Assembly: GCA_003645735.1 (NCBI GenBank) | Contig: QNBQ01000092.1 | Span: 1 to 6,798, forward strand | Source: Candidatus Poribacteria bacterium | GTDB taxonomy: Bacteria > Poribacteria > WGA-4E > B28-G17 | Length of the DNA: 6,798 nucleotides | Direction of reading: 5' to 3' | Part shown: positions 1-6,315 of the stretch, piece after piece | Position numbering within the stretch: position 1 is the first letter of the stretch | Layout: the number at the start of each line of letters is the position of its first letter | The notes under the pieces: generated by a model | The model's database searches: none | Told to the model about the DNA's origin: nothing | What the model saw: only the letters and a program-made list of their open reading frames with translations | Translations under genes and position numbers: made by a program

Positions 1-1
1 C

Positions 2-436
2 TTGAAGTTCGAAGAGTTCCTCAGATCGAGGGGATATAAGGTCACCTCACAGAGGATCGCCGTTTTCAACGAGATCCTCTCCACCGACGGCCACTTCGAG
101 ATCGAGGAGATATACAGGAGGCTGAAGAGAAAGGGGGAGGATGTGTCGAGGGCGACGGTCTATAGAACTGTCAAGCTGATGTTGGAGGGCGGGTTCATAA
201 AGGAAGCCGCCACCGATGAGAAACACCCCCACTATGAGAGAACCTCCACCGGATTTCACGGCCATATCGTTTGTAGGAAATGCGGTAAAGTGATTGAATT
301 CCAAGTATCGGAGATAGAACCCCTACGAAAGGTGGAACTGCTTCAAAAGGAGCTGAGCGAAAGGTATGGCTTTCAGTTCCTGTCCTGCAAATTCGAGATA
401 CATGGGATATGCGAGGAGTGTAGGGGGAAGAGATGA
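2..436 (+). CDS. Fur-family metal-responsive transcriptional regulator (5' end at window edge)
   Basis: Probable iron-sensing repressor heading the feo operon; Fur proteins bind DNA as dimers when loaded with metal. The N-terminal winged helix includes the typical helix VSRATVYRTVKLM (residues 48-60) followed by GGFIKEA. The C-terminal half carries HGH (86-88) just before CRKC (91-94), then a second CxxC, CEEC (137-140). The two CxxC pairs are the usual structural zinc site; H86, H88, H134 and nearby Glu residues are candidates for the sensory site. The 144 residues are normal for the family. The first possible start is TTG at position 2, but sequence upstream is missing, so the true start may lie a few codons to the left. 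The stop overlaps the feoB start (ATGA), so translation is probably coupled. Fur, Zur, PerR and Mur cannot be separated by sequence alone; Fur is favoured because feoB follows. Confidence 0.9.
   Translation: MKFEEFLRSRGYKVTSQRIAVFNEILSTDGHFEIEEIYRRLKRKGEDVSRATVYRTVKLMLEGGFIKEAATDEKHPHYERTSTGFHGHIVCRKCGKVIEFQVSEIEPLRKVELLQKELSERYGFQFLSCKFEIHGICEECRGKR
422..427 (+). promoter_or_regulatory. Ribosome binding site of feoB
   Basis: AGGGGG lies five bases before the ATG at 433, inside the last codons of the Fur-family gene. It supports this ATG as the feoB start, even though it gives FeoB about 20 residues ahead of the G domain. Confidence 0.55.
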
Positions 437-2427
437 TCCCGTTAGGATTCGGAAGGCGAGCTTTCCGCCGCGTTGAAGCCAGGGAAGCAGATTTCAAAAT
501 AGCCCTGGTCGGCAACCCGAACGTCGGGAAAAGCGTCATCTTCAACGCCCTCACCGGTAGATACGTCACCGTCTCAAACTACCCGGGCACGACCGTCGAA
601 GTTTCCAAGGGGAAAGCGAAGTTCGGCGATAAAATCGCCGAGGTGATAGACACCCCCGGCATGTATTCCCTGCTCCCCATAACGGACGAGGAGAGGGTGG
701 CCAGGTCGATCCTCACCCACGAAAGGCCGGATCTCATCCTACACATCGTCGACGCCAAGAACATCTCCCGGATGCTCCCCCTGACGCTTCAGCTGATGGA
801 GCTTGAGGTGCCGATGATACTCGTCCTGAACATCATGGACGAGGCGGAGAGGGCCGGCATCAGGATAGACGTCGAAAAACTTGAGGCGATCCTGGGCATA
901 CCGGTCGTGCCGACCATCGCCACATCGGGCAAGGGGATAAGGGAGCTGAGGGAGAGGATAGAGGAGAGAATGGGGGAGGAGGAATGGGAGCCGAGCAAGG
1001 TCAAGCTCAACCCCGAACTTGAAAGGGCTGTATCGGAGGTGGAGGAGTCGTTGGAGGGGGAATACGATGTGCCGAAACGGTTCGTCGCCCTGATGCTCCT
1101 CCAGGACGATCCTGAGCTGGGGGCCGAGGTAAGAAGCAGGGAGCCTAACCCCAGGAGGGTGGAGAAGAAGGTCTCGGCCGCCAGAGCCTCGCTGGCCAGA
1201 TCCCCCGTCTACGCGATCACGATGCAGAGACAGCGGGCCGCCGATTCCATCTTGGATCAGGTCATCTCCTTCGAGGAGGCCAGGAGACGCAGGTTCTCCG
1301 AGCTGTTGGGCGATCTGATGGTGAACCCCTGGACCGGCATCCCCTTCCTTCTGCTGGTCCTCTACCTGGGGCTTTACAAGATAGTCGGTGGCCTTGGGGC
1401 TGGGGTGCTGGTCGACTTCATAGAGGGAACGCTTTTCGAGAGATACGTCAACCCATACGTCACCCGCTTCTTCGAGGCGATCATCCCCTGGAAGATCCTC
1501 CAGGATCTCTTCGTCCACGACTACGGGATCATAACCCTGGGGGTCAGATACGCCGTCGCCATAATCCTGCCGATAGTCGGGGTGTTCTTCCTCGTCTTCT
1601 CGGTGATGGAGGACAGCGGGTATTTCCCCAGGCTGGCTATGTTGGTCGACAGGGTTTTCAAGAGGATAGGGCTCAACGGCAGGGCGGTCATCCCGCTGGT
1701 TTTGGGGCTGGGATGCGATACGATGGCCACCATCGTCACGAGGATACTTGAGACGCGAAGGGAGAAGATCATCGCCACCTTCCTGCTCGCGCTCGCCATC
1801 CCCTGCTCAGCCCAATACGGCGTCATAACGGCCCTTTTCGCCGGCAAGGTTATCTCCTTCGCCATATGGGCCGGCGTGATCCTCTTCGTCTTCCTCCTGG
1901 CCGGTTTCCTGGCAAGCAGGCTGGTCCCGGGGGAAGAGCCGACTTTCTTCATGGAGATACCTCCCCTGAGGCTACCCAAGATCTCGAACGTGCTCTCGAA
2001 GACCGCCGCCAGGATGGAATGGTATTTCGTCGAGGTCTTCCCCATGTTCATCCTGGCAAGCGTCCTGATCTGGATCGGTAGGGTGACCAGGGTATTCGAC
2101 CTGCTCGTCAAGCTCATAAGCTACCCGGTCAGGGCCATAGGCCTCCCACCCGAGACGGCCCAGGTCTTCCTCTACGGGTTTTTCAGGAGGGATTACGGGG
2201 CGGCGGGGCTTTACGACGTCCAGAGGGAAGGCCTCCTGAGCGACGCCCAGCTTGTGGTGGCCGCCGTCACCCTCACCCTCTTCGTCCCATGCATAGCCCA
2301 GTTCCTCGTTATGGGCAGGGAGAGGGGATGGAGGACCACCTTAGCCGTGGTGGGGGTTGTCATATCGATCTCCTTCATCGTGGGTTTCACCGTAAACTTA
2401 GCCTTAAAGGCGGTGGGTTTTGGATGA
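433..2427 (+). CDS. feoB: FeoB, ferrous iron transporter of the inner membrane
   Basis: Fe2+ uptake protein with a cytosolic GTPase joined to a membrane channel. G-domain motifs are all present: G1 GNPNVGKS (27-34), G2 NYPGTTVE (49-56), G3 DTPG (73-76), G4 NIMD (133-136), and a G5-like ATSGKGI (163-169). A charged linker or GDI-like region follows (about 170-290), then the Gate membrane part, starting at NPWTGIPFLLLVLYLG. Conserved Gate cysteines sit in GCDTMAT (427-433), IPCSAQ (456-461) and VPCIAQ (618-623), and FRRDYGAAGL (584-593) is also present. The 664 residues fall within the family range. The GCDTMAT form differs from the GCNVPAI of enterobacterial FeoB but I recall it from other bacterial phyla. 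The start has a ribosome site and overlaps the fur stop by 4 bases; the gene's own stop overlaps the next gene by 4 bases. Confidence 0.96.
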   Translation: MIPLGFGRRAFRRVEAREADFKIALVGNPNVGKSVIFNALTGRYVTVSNYPGTTVEVSKGKAKFGDKIAEVIDTPGMYSLLPITDEERVARSILTHERPDLILHIVDAKNISRMLPLTLQLMELEVPMILVLNIMDEAERAGIRIDVEKLEAILGIPVVPTIATSGKGIRELRERIEERMGEEEWEPSKVKLNPELERAVSEVEESLEGEYDVPKRFVALMLLQDDPELGAEVRSREPNPRRVEKKVSAARASLARSPVYAITMQRQRAADSILDQVISFEEARRRRFSELLGDLMVNPWTGIPFLLLVLYLGLYKIVGGLGAGVLVDFIEGTLFERYVNPYVTRFFEAIIPWKILQDLFVHDYGIITLGVRYAVAIILPIVGVFFLVFSVMEDSGYFPRLAMLVDRVFKRIGLNGRAVIPLVLGLGCDTMATIVTRILETRREKIIATFLLALAIPCSAQYGVITALFAGKVISFAIWAGVILFVFLLAGFLASRLVPGEEPTFFMEIPPLRLPKISNVLSKTAARMEWYFVEVFPMFILASVLIWIGRVTRVFDLLVKLISYPVRAIGLPPETAQVFLYGFFRRDYGAAGLYDVQREGLLSDAQLVVAAVTLTLFVPCIAQFLVMGRERGWRTTLAVVGVVISISFIVGFTVNLALKAVGFG

Positions 2428-2672
2428 GATGTCCCTTTTGCGGCTTCCAGTTCGATGAAAACGACAGCCCGGCCTGCCGGAGCTGCCCCTTCGGCAGGAG
2501 CTGTAGGCTCGTCAAATGTCCAAACTGCGGCTATGAGACGATCAAGCCCGGCGGGCTGTTTTCCAAACTGATCGGGAGGTTGACCCGTGGCGGTTCAGGT
2601 GAGCAACCAGGCACAGGAGCTTCTGGAGAGGATCTGGCTGGAGACGGAGGAGAAGGGCCGGGAGGAGGTTGA
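2424..2672 (+). CDS. Small zinc-ribbon-like Cys-rich protein of the feo operon
   Basis: 82-residue protein of unknown function. Seven cysteines fall within the first 35 residues: CPFC (3-6), C18, C21, C27 and CPNC (32-35). The outer CxxC pairs look like a zinc ribbon, with a second possible metal site in CRSCPFGRSC (18-27). A short basic-hydrophobic stretch follows (GGLFSKLIGRL), then a Gly/Glu-rich tail of about 28 residues with no recognisable fold. The ATG overlaps the feoB stop (ATGA), which argues for a real, translationally coupled gene. The open frame reaches further left, but that part lies inside feoB and is not used. The last 86 bases overlap the next gene, so the tail reads that gene out of frame and may be an accident of overlap. 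From memory, similar Cys-rich ribbons accompany feoB in other anaerobe-rich lineages. A role in iron delivery or FeoB assembly is inference only. Confidence 0.75.
   Translation: MRCPFCGFQFDENDSPACRSCPFGRSCRLVKCPNCGYETIKPGGLFSKLIGRLTRGGSGEQPGTGASGEDLAGDGGEGPGGG
2574..2580 (+). promoter_or_regulatory. Strong ribosome binding site fixing the GTG start of the DtxR-FeoA gene
   Basis: GGGAGGT, a near-perfect Shine-Dalgarno sequence, lies six bases before GTG at 2587. It sits inside the preceding zinc-ribbon gene and decides the start, making the 86-base gene overlap real rather than an artefact of choosing too early a start. Confidence 0.75.
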
Positions 2673-3240
2673 GCTGGATCGGCTGGGGATCTCGCCCGAG
2701 GACGGGGCGCTCGAGGAGCTGATCCGACTCGGGCTGGTGAACGTCTCCGAAGGCGTCTTGAAGCTGACGCCACAGGGATATGAGGAGGCGAAGAGCGCCA
2801 TAAGGAGGCATCGGCTGGCCGAAAGGCTGCTTGTGGACGTGCTTGAGACGGGCTACCAGCTGCTGGAGGAGAGGGCCTGCAAGTTCGAGCACCTGCTCTT
2901 CGAGGGGATAGACGAGAAGATCTGCACCCTCCTCGGGCATCCCAAAGTCTGTCCGCACGGCAACCCGATCCCTCCCGGCAGATGCTGTCTTGAGGCCAAG
3001 GAGGGGGAGAGGGTCGTGGCGCCCCTCTCCGATCTGAAGCCGGGCGATAAGGGAAAGATCGCCTACCTTCAGGCGAGCTCCTCCAAGGAGCTCCAGAAGC
3101 TGATGGCCATGGGGGTGCTTCCGGGCGCGCCCATAGAGCTTAAGAGACGGTTCCCCTCCTACGTCTTCAAGGTGGGATACACCGAATACGCCGTGGACAA
3201 ACGGGTGGCCGACCAGATCTACGTCAGGATAACCGATTGA
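2587..3240 (+). CDS. DtxR-like metalloregulator with C-terminal FeoA domain
   Basis: 217-residue protein with three parts. Residues 1-70 form a winged-helix-like region ending in KLTPQGYEEA, about five residues shorter than in DtxR where the recognition helix should be. Residues 72-130 match the DtxR metal-binding and dimerisation domain: HRLAERLL (75-82), ACKFEH (97-102) and HGNPIP (124-129). By ungapped alignment H75, E79, C98, E101 and H102 match DtxR H79, E83, C102, E105 and H106, while DtxR M10 becomes E11 and H98 becomes Glu. Extra cysteines occur at 113, 122, 133 and 134. Residues 143-217 are a FeoA/SH3-like domain, with MGVLPGAPIELKRR and a VGYTEYAVD stretch. It could be an iron-dependent repressor of the operon, a FeoA-like partner of FeoB, or both; no separate feoA is present. 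The GTG start has a strong ribosome site. Its 3' end overlaps the opposing pdxA by 17 bases. Confidence 0.87.
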   Translation: MAVQVSNQAQELLERIWLETEEKGREEVELDRLGISPEDGALEELIRLGLVNVSEGVLKLTPQGYEEAKSAIRRHRLAERLLVDVLETGYQLLEERACKFEHLLFEGIDEKICTLLGHPKVCPHGNPIPPGRCCLEAKEGERVVAPLSDLKPGDKGKIAYLQASSSKELQKLMAMGVLPGAPIELKRRFPSYVFKVGYTEYAVDKRVADQIYVRITD

Positions 3241-4234
3241 CCTTGTTTGAGGCAAGTCTGGCCGCCATGAGCACCGCGGCGGCCATGTTCGACCCGTCCG
3301 CGACCCCTTTCCCCGCTATGTCGAAGGCCGTCCCATGTCCCACGCTGGTCCGGACGATCGGCAGCCCCAACGTGATGTTGACCGTCTCCCTGAACTCGAC
3401 GGTCTTTATCGGTATACCTCCCTGATCGTGATACATCGCCACCACGCCGTCCCACTCGCCCCGCACCGCCCTGAAAAAGAGCGTATCGGCCGGGAAAGGC
3501 CCCTCGACGTCTATCCCCTCGTCGCGCGCCCTCTTTATGGCCGGCTCTATAGCCTCGATCTCCTCGCGCCCGAAAACCCCTCCCTCGCCGGCGTGGGGGT
3601 TGAGCGCCGCGACGGCTATCGAGGGCCTCTCAAACCCCATCATCCTAAGCCCTTCGTCCGTCCTCCTCACCGTCAACAGCACCCTCCCCTCCGTTATCAT
3701 CCGGGGGACCTCCTTGAGGGGGAGGTGTGTGGTGACGAACGAGACGCGCAGCTTCTCGCCCGCCAGCATCATCGTCGCCTCTTCAACCCCCGTCAGCTCG
3801 GCCAAAAGCTCGGTGTGGCCGGTGAATTTCTTTCCGGCGAGGTTGATCGCCGCCTTGTTGACCGGCCCCGTCGTTACGGCGTCCAGCACACCTCTCATCG
3901 CCAGCTCGACCGCCCTCTCGATGTATTCAACGGCCGCGGCGCCGGCCAGGGGGGAAAGCTCCCCATACCTCAGGATGCTCGGATCGGCGTTCGAAAGATC
4001 CAGGATGAAGATCTCCCCGGACCTCCCCTCCAAGGCGGGGATCTCCTTCTCCTCCACGACCGTGAGCTTCAGGGGTTTATCGGCGAACCTCAGATCCCGC
4101 TCCATAACCCTCAGGTCGCCTATCACGATAGGGACGCACGCCTCATAGATCTCATCCCGGCACAGCGCCTTGACGATCACCTCCGGGCCTATCCCGCACG
4201 GATCGCCCATCGTTATCCCGACTTTGGGCTTCAC
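3224..4234 (-). CDS. pdxA: PdxA-family 4-hydroxythreonine-4-phosphate dehydrogenase
   Basis: NAD-dependent metalloenzyme. PdxA oxidises and decarboxylates 4-phosphohydroxy-L-threonine for pyridoxal phosphate synthesis in the cytosol. The 336 residues are full length. It opens with the signature GITMGDPCGIGPE (6-18). Metal ligands by analogy with the E. coli enzyme are H170 (TTHLPL), H214 (NPHAGEGG) and H269 (YHDQG). Substrate or phosphate contacts are H140-T141 (TGHTELL), K277, N286 and R295. Two positions look odd: HDQGG where Leu or His is usual after HDQG, and RTSVGHGT where RTSVDHGT is usual. The GTG start has a strong ribosome site, and the gene follows a membrane protein gene by 12 bases, so the two are probably cotranscribed. 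No pdxJ or other B6 gene is nearby. A PdxA2-type enzyme acting on another C4 acid phosphate is therefore a real alternative, and the gene symbol is a family call. Confidence 0.9.
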   Translation of the reverse strand: MKPKVGITMGDPCGIGPEVIVKALCRDEIYEACVPIVIGDLRVMERDLRFADKPLKLTVVEEKEIPALEGRSGEIFILDLSNADPSILRYGELSPLAGAAAVEYIERAVELAMRGVLDAVTTGPVNKAAINLAGKKFTGHTELLAELTGVEEATMMLAGEKLRVSFVTTHLPLKEVPRMITEGRVLLTVRRTDEGLRMMGFERPSIAVAALNPHAGEGGVFGREEIEAIEPAIKRARDEGIDVEGPFPADTLFFRAVRGEWDGVVAMYHDQGGIPIKTVEFRETVNITLGLPIVRTSVGHGTAFDIAGKGVADGSNMAAAVLMAARLASNKVNRLS

Positions 4235-4239
4235 GGCGC

Positions 4240-4246
4240 ACCTCCC
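4240..4246 (-). promoter_or_regulatory. Ribosome binding site of pdxA
   Basis: Read on the minus strand, GGGAGGT begins directly after the stop codon of the upstream membrane protein gene and lies five bases before the GTG at 4234. It supports the GTG start and suggests translational coupling between the two genes. Confidence 0.75.
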
Positions 4247-6235
4247 TCATATCCAAAAGATCTGGTTCCCCCTGCCGCCGGCGATCAGGTCGATCAATAT
4301 CCAGACACCGTTGCAGACGAACTGTCCGAGGATCAGCCCCAGGAAGATCGGCCTGGCCGACCTGTAAACCTTCAGCCCTCCCCACCTCACCAGCGCCAGC
4401 TTTATCATCCAGGCCAGGAAGCAGGTGAACCAGATCTGATCCATGATCCAGATCGGCCCGATGGCGAACCCTATGGGGTGGAACGGCCACCAAAGGAACC
4501 TGGCCCTCAGGATCATGAGCATCCCCATGATCAGGGCGCCGGCCCCCTTGATATACCACCCCGTCCAGTTCGGCCCCTCCGGGCTGAGGAGTTTGGAGGC
4601 GACGTAGTTGTAAGGCGCTTTGGCGCCCCCGCCGAAAAACCACGGGTTCCCGTTCAACCCTCCCCTCTCATAAGCGAGCTTCATGATCATCCAGATCGCC
4701 GTGACCGAGGTGATGACGATGGAGGCCATCACCGCCCAGAAGACCGGCCTTTTCCTGATCCTCCTGTCGTCGATAACCTTCAACCCGTTCGTGCAGGAGG
4801 CCATCACGAAGGTTCTGACATCGGCCGACCAGACGTAGGTCAGGCCCATCGAGACCAACCCCTCCGGCCCCAGGGCTCTTGAGCCGAAGCTCGACACGAC
4901 GAAGGAGGAGCCTATGGTGGAGGCGACCGCCTCGGCCATGCCGCTTTCGGCAACTATCCTGGTCAGCCCGATGAAGATCACGAAGACGGCGAACAGGAAG
5001 ATCGGAACGGCCCAGGCCGGCATGCCGCTCAAATGCAGCCAGACGCCCATAAACCCCAGCCCCAGGATCAGGCTCCAGAAGGCCGCCCTGTATGACATGA
5101 TCTCGTCCGAATCGTCCACGTCCCGGGCGCCCAGCACCGCCTTGCGCGCCACGTCCTTGAGGTGCCTCCTCCCGTTCCAGAAACCGGCCACCACCAGAAC
5201 CGTTATCGCGCCCATGCCCAGGTGAGCGAACAAGGGGGATCTGGCGCCGTAAATGCCGAGGTTCTCCGTTATCCTGATCCCGAAGTAAGTCATGAACCCC
5301 CTGGCCAAAAGGCTCAATATGTTGAAGAACCAGAGGCTGAAGGCCACGTCGAGGTGGACCAGGTAAAAGAAGCCCAGCATGGGGAAGCTCAGCCGGAAGA
5401 TGAGGGTGTGGCTGTGGCGGAAGACGGGGATATATCTGACGAGCTGGAGGCGGGGGACGACGGGGAAGTAGTGGTGGAGGCCGTTGAGGCTGCTCAGGAT
5501 GAAGGCGATTGCGAACCCGACCCACAGCAACCCGTTTTTGTAGATCGGGCTTAAAACCGACCCCTCCCCCCGCTCCGCCATCTCGATCGGCAGCTGGGCC
5601 AAGGGGTAAACCAGCCTCTCCCTCTCCATCCACTGCCTCCTGAGGATCACGCTGAAGGCGATCATGACGATATAGAGGGCCAGGAGGAAAACCCCCCAGA
5701 CAGCGAGCGGCCTCGCCCAGGCGCGCCAGGGTATCTCCGTCTCCCAGCTGGGCAGCCCCTCGTAAAAGTATTTTATCGCCAGCTTATCCTGAGGGACGAG
5801 CCAGGGCTTGATGTAGGGGTGGATCAGCTCTGCCCAGTTGTTTTCGGGAAGGGCGTAGTAGAAGGCGGAGGTGAGGATAGGCAGGATCTGGGCGGCCATG
5901 CCCATCGTGGGCAGCGCGCAGGCGACCACCAGCATCATGTAGATCACTTTCAGCTCCGGGGTGGTGAGGGCCAGCCTCTCGTTCAGCTTCGCCAGCGGGG
6001 GGTTGATGCAGAAGGTGAGGACGAAGAACAGGAAGATGGCCGCCGGCGTGCTGAAATCCAGCGCCATGTATGAGCCGTGGATGACCATGATGTTGTAGGT
6101 CGTCCCCACGGCCAGGACGAAACAAAGGAGCGACCCCACCAAAAACGACCTGACCGTGACGCCTCCCTCGATATACGCTTTGCTAAAACCCCTCTTCTCC
6201 TTCATCCCGCGCCGCCAGGGGAAGCCTTCGACCAC
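4247..6235 (-). CDS. Large polytopic membrane protein, DUF6785/DUF6784-like, unknown function
   Basis: 662-residue integral membrane protein with about 14 hydrophobic segments, roughly at 29-51, 62-79, 96-121, 176-198, 235-252, 282-294, 297-318, 340-353, 386-402, 406-425, 498-518, 564-577, 594-614 and 630-651. A long hydrophilic or amphipathic loop lies at about 128-172. Recognisable patches are MERERLVYPLAQLPIEMA (203-220) just after a membrane segment, RIVAESGMAEA (426-436), and a C-terminal part with ARPIFLGLILGQF (627-639). The overall pattern matches proteins I know as DUF6785 with a C-terminal DUF6784, sometimes loosely labelled peptide transporters. A transport role is plausible but unproven. 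It is the first gene of a leftward operon with pdxA. The longest frame starts at GTG 6235 with only a weak AGGA 3 bases upstream. A candidate -10 box ends at 6238, so the ATG at 6205 (residue 11) is an alternative start. Confidence 0.82.
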   Translation of the reverse strand: MVEGFPWRRGMKEKRGFSKAYIEGGVTVRSFLVGSLLCFVLAVGTTYNIMVIHGSYMALDFSTPAAIFLFFVLTFCINPPLAKLNERLALTTPELKVIYMMLVVACALPTMGMAAQILPILTSAFYYALPENNWAELIHPYIKPWLVPQDKLAIKYFYEGLPSWETEIPWRAWARPLAVWGVFLLALYIVMIAFSVILRRQWMERERLVYPLAQLPIEMAERGEGSVLSPIYKNGLLWVGFAIAFILSSLNGLHHYFPVVPRLQLVRYIPVFRHSHTLIFRLSFPMLGFFYLVHLDVAFSLWFFNILSLLARGFMTYFGIRITENLGIYGARSPLFAHLGMGAITVLVVAGFWNGRRHLKDVARKAVLGARDVDDSDEIMSYRAAFWSLILGLGFMGVWLHLSGMPAWAVPIFLFAVFVIFIGLTRIVAESGMAEAVASTIGSSFVVSSFGSRALGPEGLVSMGLTYVWSADVRTFVMASCTNGLKVIDDRRIRKRPVFWAVMASIVITSVTAIWMIMKLAYERGGLNGNPWFFGGGAKAPYNYVASKLLSPEGPNWTGWYIKGAGALIMGMLMILRARFLWWPFHPIGFAIGPIWIMDQIWFTCFLAWMIKLALVRWGGLKVYRSARPIFLGLILGQFVCNGVWILIDLIAGGRGNQIFWI

Positions 6236-6237
6236 AA

Positions 6238-6266
6238 ATCCTAACAGAAACCGCTTTGACTTTCAA
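6238..6266 (-). promoter_or_regulatory. Candidate sigma70-type promoter for the membrane protein-pdxA operon
   Basis: On the minus strand TTGAAA (6266-6261) is followed after exactly 17 bases by TAGGAT (6243-6238). This is 5/6 and 4/6 agreement with the consensus. Transcription would begin near 6231, at or just past the GTG at 6235. That fits a leaderless message poorly and favours the ATG at 6205. TAGGAT also contains the only weak ribosome site for the GTG, so the two readings compete. Confidence 0.4.
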
Positions 6267-6284
6267 GCCCCTTTAAGCTAAACT
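6256..6284 (+). promoter_or_regulatory. Candidate sigma70-type promoter for the GAF-domain gene
   Basis: TTGACT (6256-6261) is followed after exactly 17 bases by TAAACT (6279-6284), giving 5/6 and 4/6 agreement with the consensus. Transcription would start near 6291, leaving a leader of about 28 bases before the ATG at 6319. A small inverted repeat, ATCCC-TTGT-GGGAT (6293-6306), sits in this leader and could be an operator or a weak hairpin. The -35 box shares base 6261 with that of the opposing promoter. Confidence 0.45.
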
Positions 6285-6310
6285 TTCTGGGAATCCCTTG
6301 TGGGATCAGG

Positions 6311-6315
6311 GGAGG
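6311..6315 (+). promoter_or_regulatory. Ribosome binding site of the GAF-domain gene
   Basis: GGAGG within a longer purine run lies three bases before the ATG at 6319. The spacing is short but the match is strong. An in-frame TAA at 6274 limits any upstream extension, and no better start occurs between it and 6319. Confidence 0.55.

Noticed and set aside
739..1518. A 259-codon open frame on the - strand
   Set aside because: It lies wholly inside feoB, whose motifs are unambiguous, and its translation is low-complexity Asp/His/Gly-rich without a family signature.
2289..2423. Extension of the zinc-ribbon protein leftwards into feoB
   Set aside because: The added residues only read feoB out of frame. 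The ATG at 2424 overlaps the feoB stop in the usual coupled manner and starts directly at the cysteine motif.
2542..3255. A 237-codon open frame on the - strand
   Set aside because: It is antisense to the DtxR-FeoA gene, which has a strong ribosome site and conserved metal residues; the antisense product has no recognisable features.
3262..3290. GC-rich CCGCGG palindrome near the meeting point of the two operons, considered as a terminator
   Set aside because: It lies inside pdxA coding sequence, has very short arms and is not followed by a T-run on either strand.
3335..4882. A 515-codon open frame on the + strand
   Set aside because: It is antisense to pdxA and the end of the membrane protein gene, rich in Pro, Arg, Asp and His as expected from a GC-rich shadow frame, and shows no recognisable domain. 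The minus-strand frames carry clear family motifs.
4668..5633. A 321-codon open frame on the - strand
   Set aside because: It is a different frame of the same strand as the membrane protein, highly charged and Arg/Pro/Gly-rich. The overlapping hydrophobic frame is clearly the real one.
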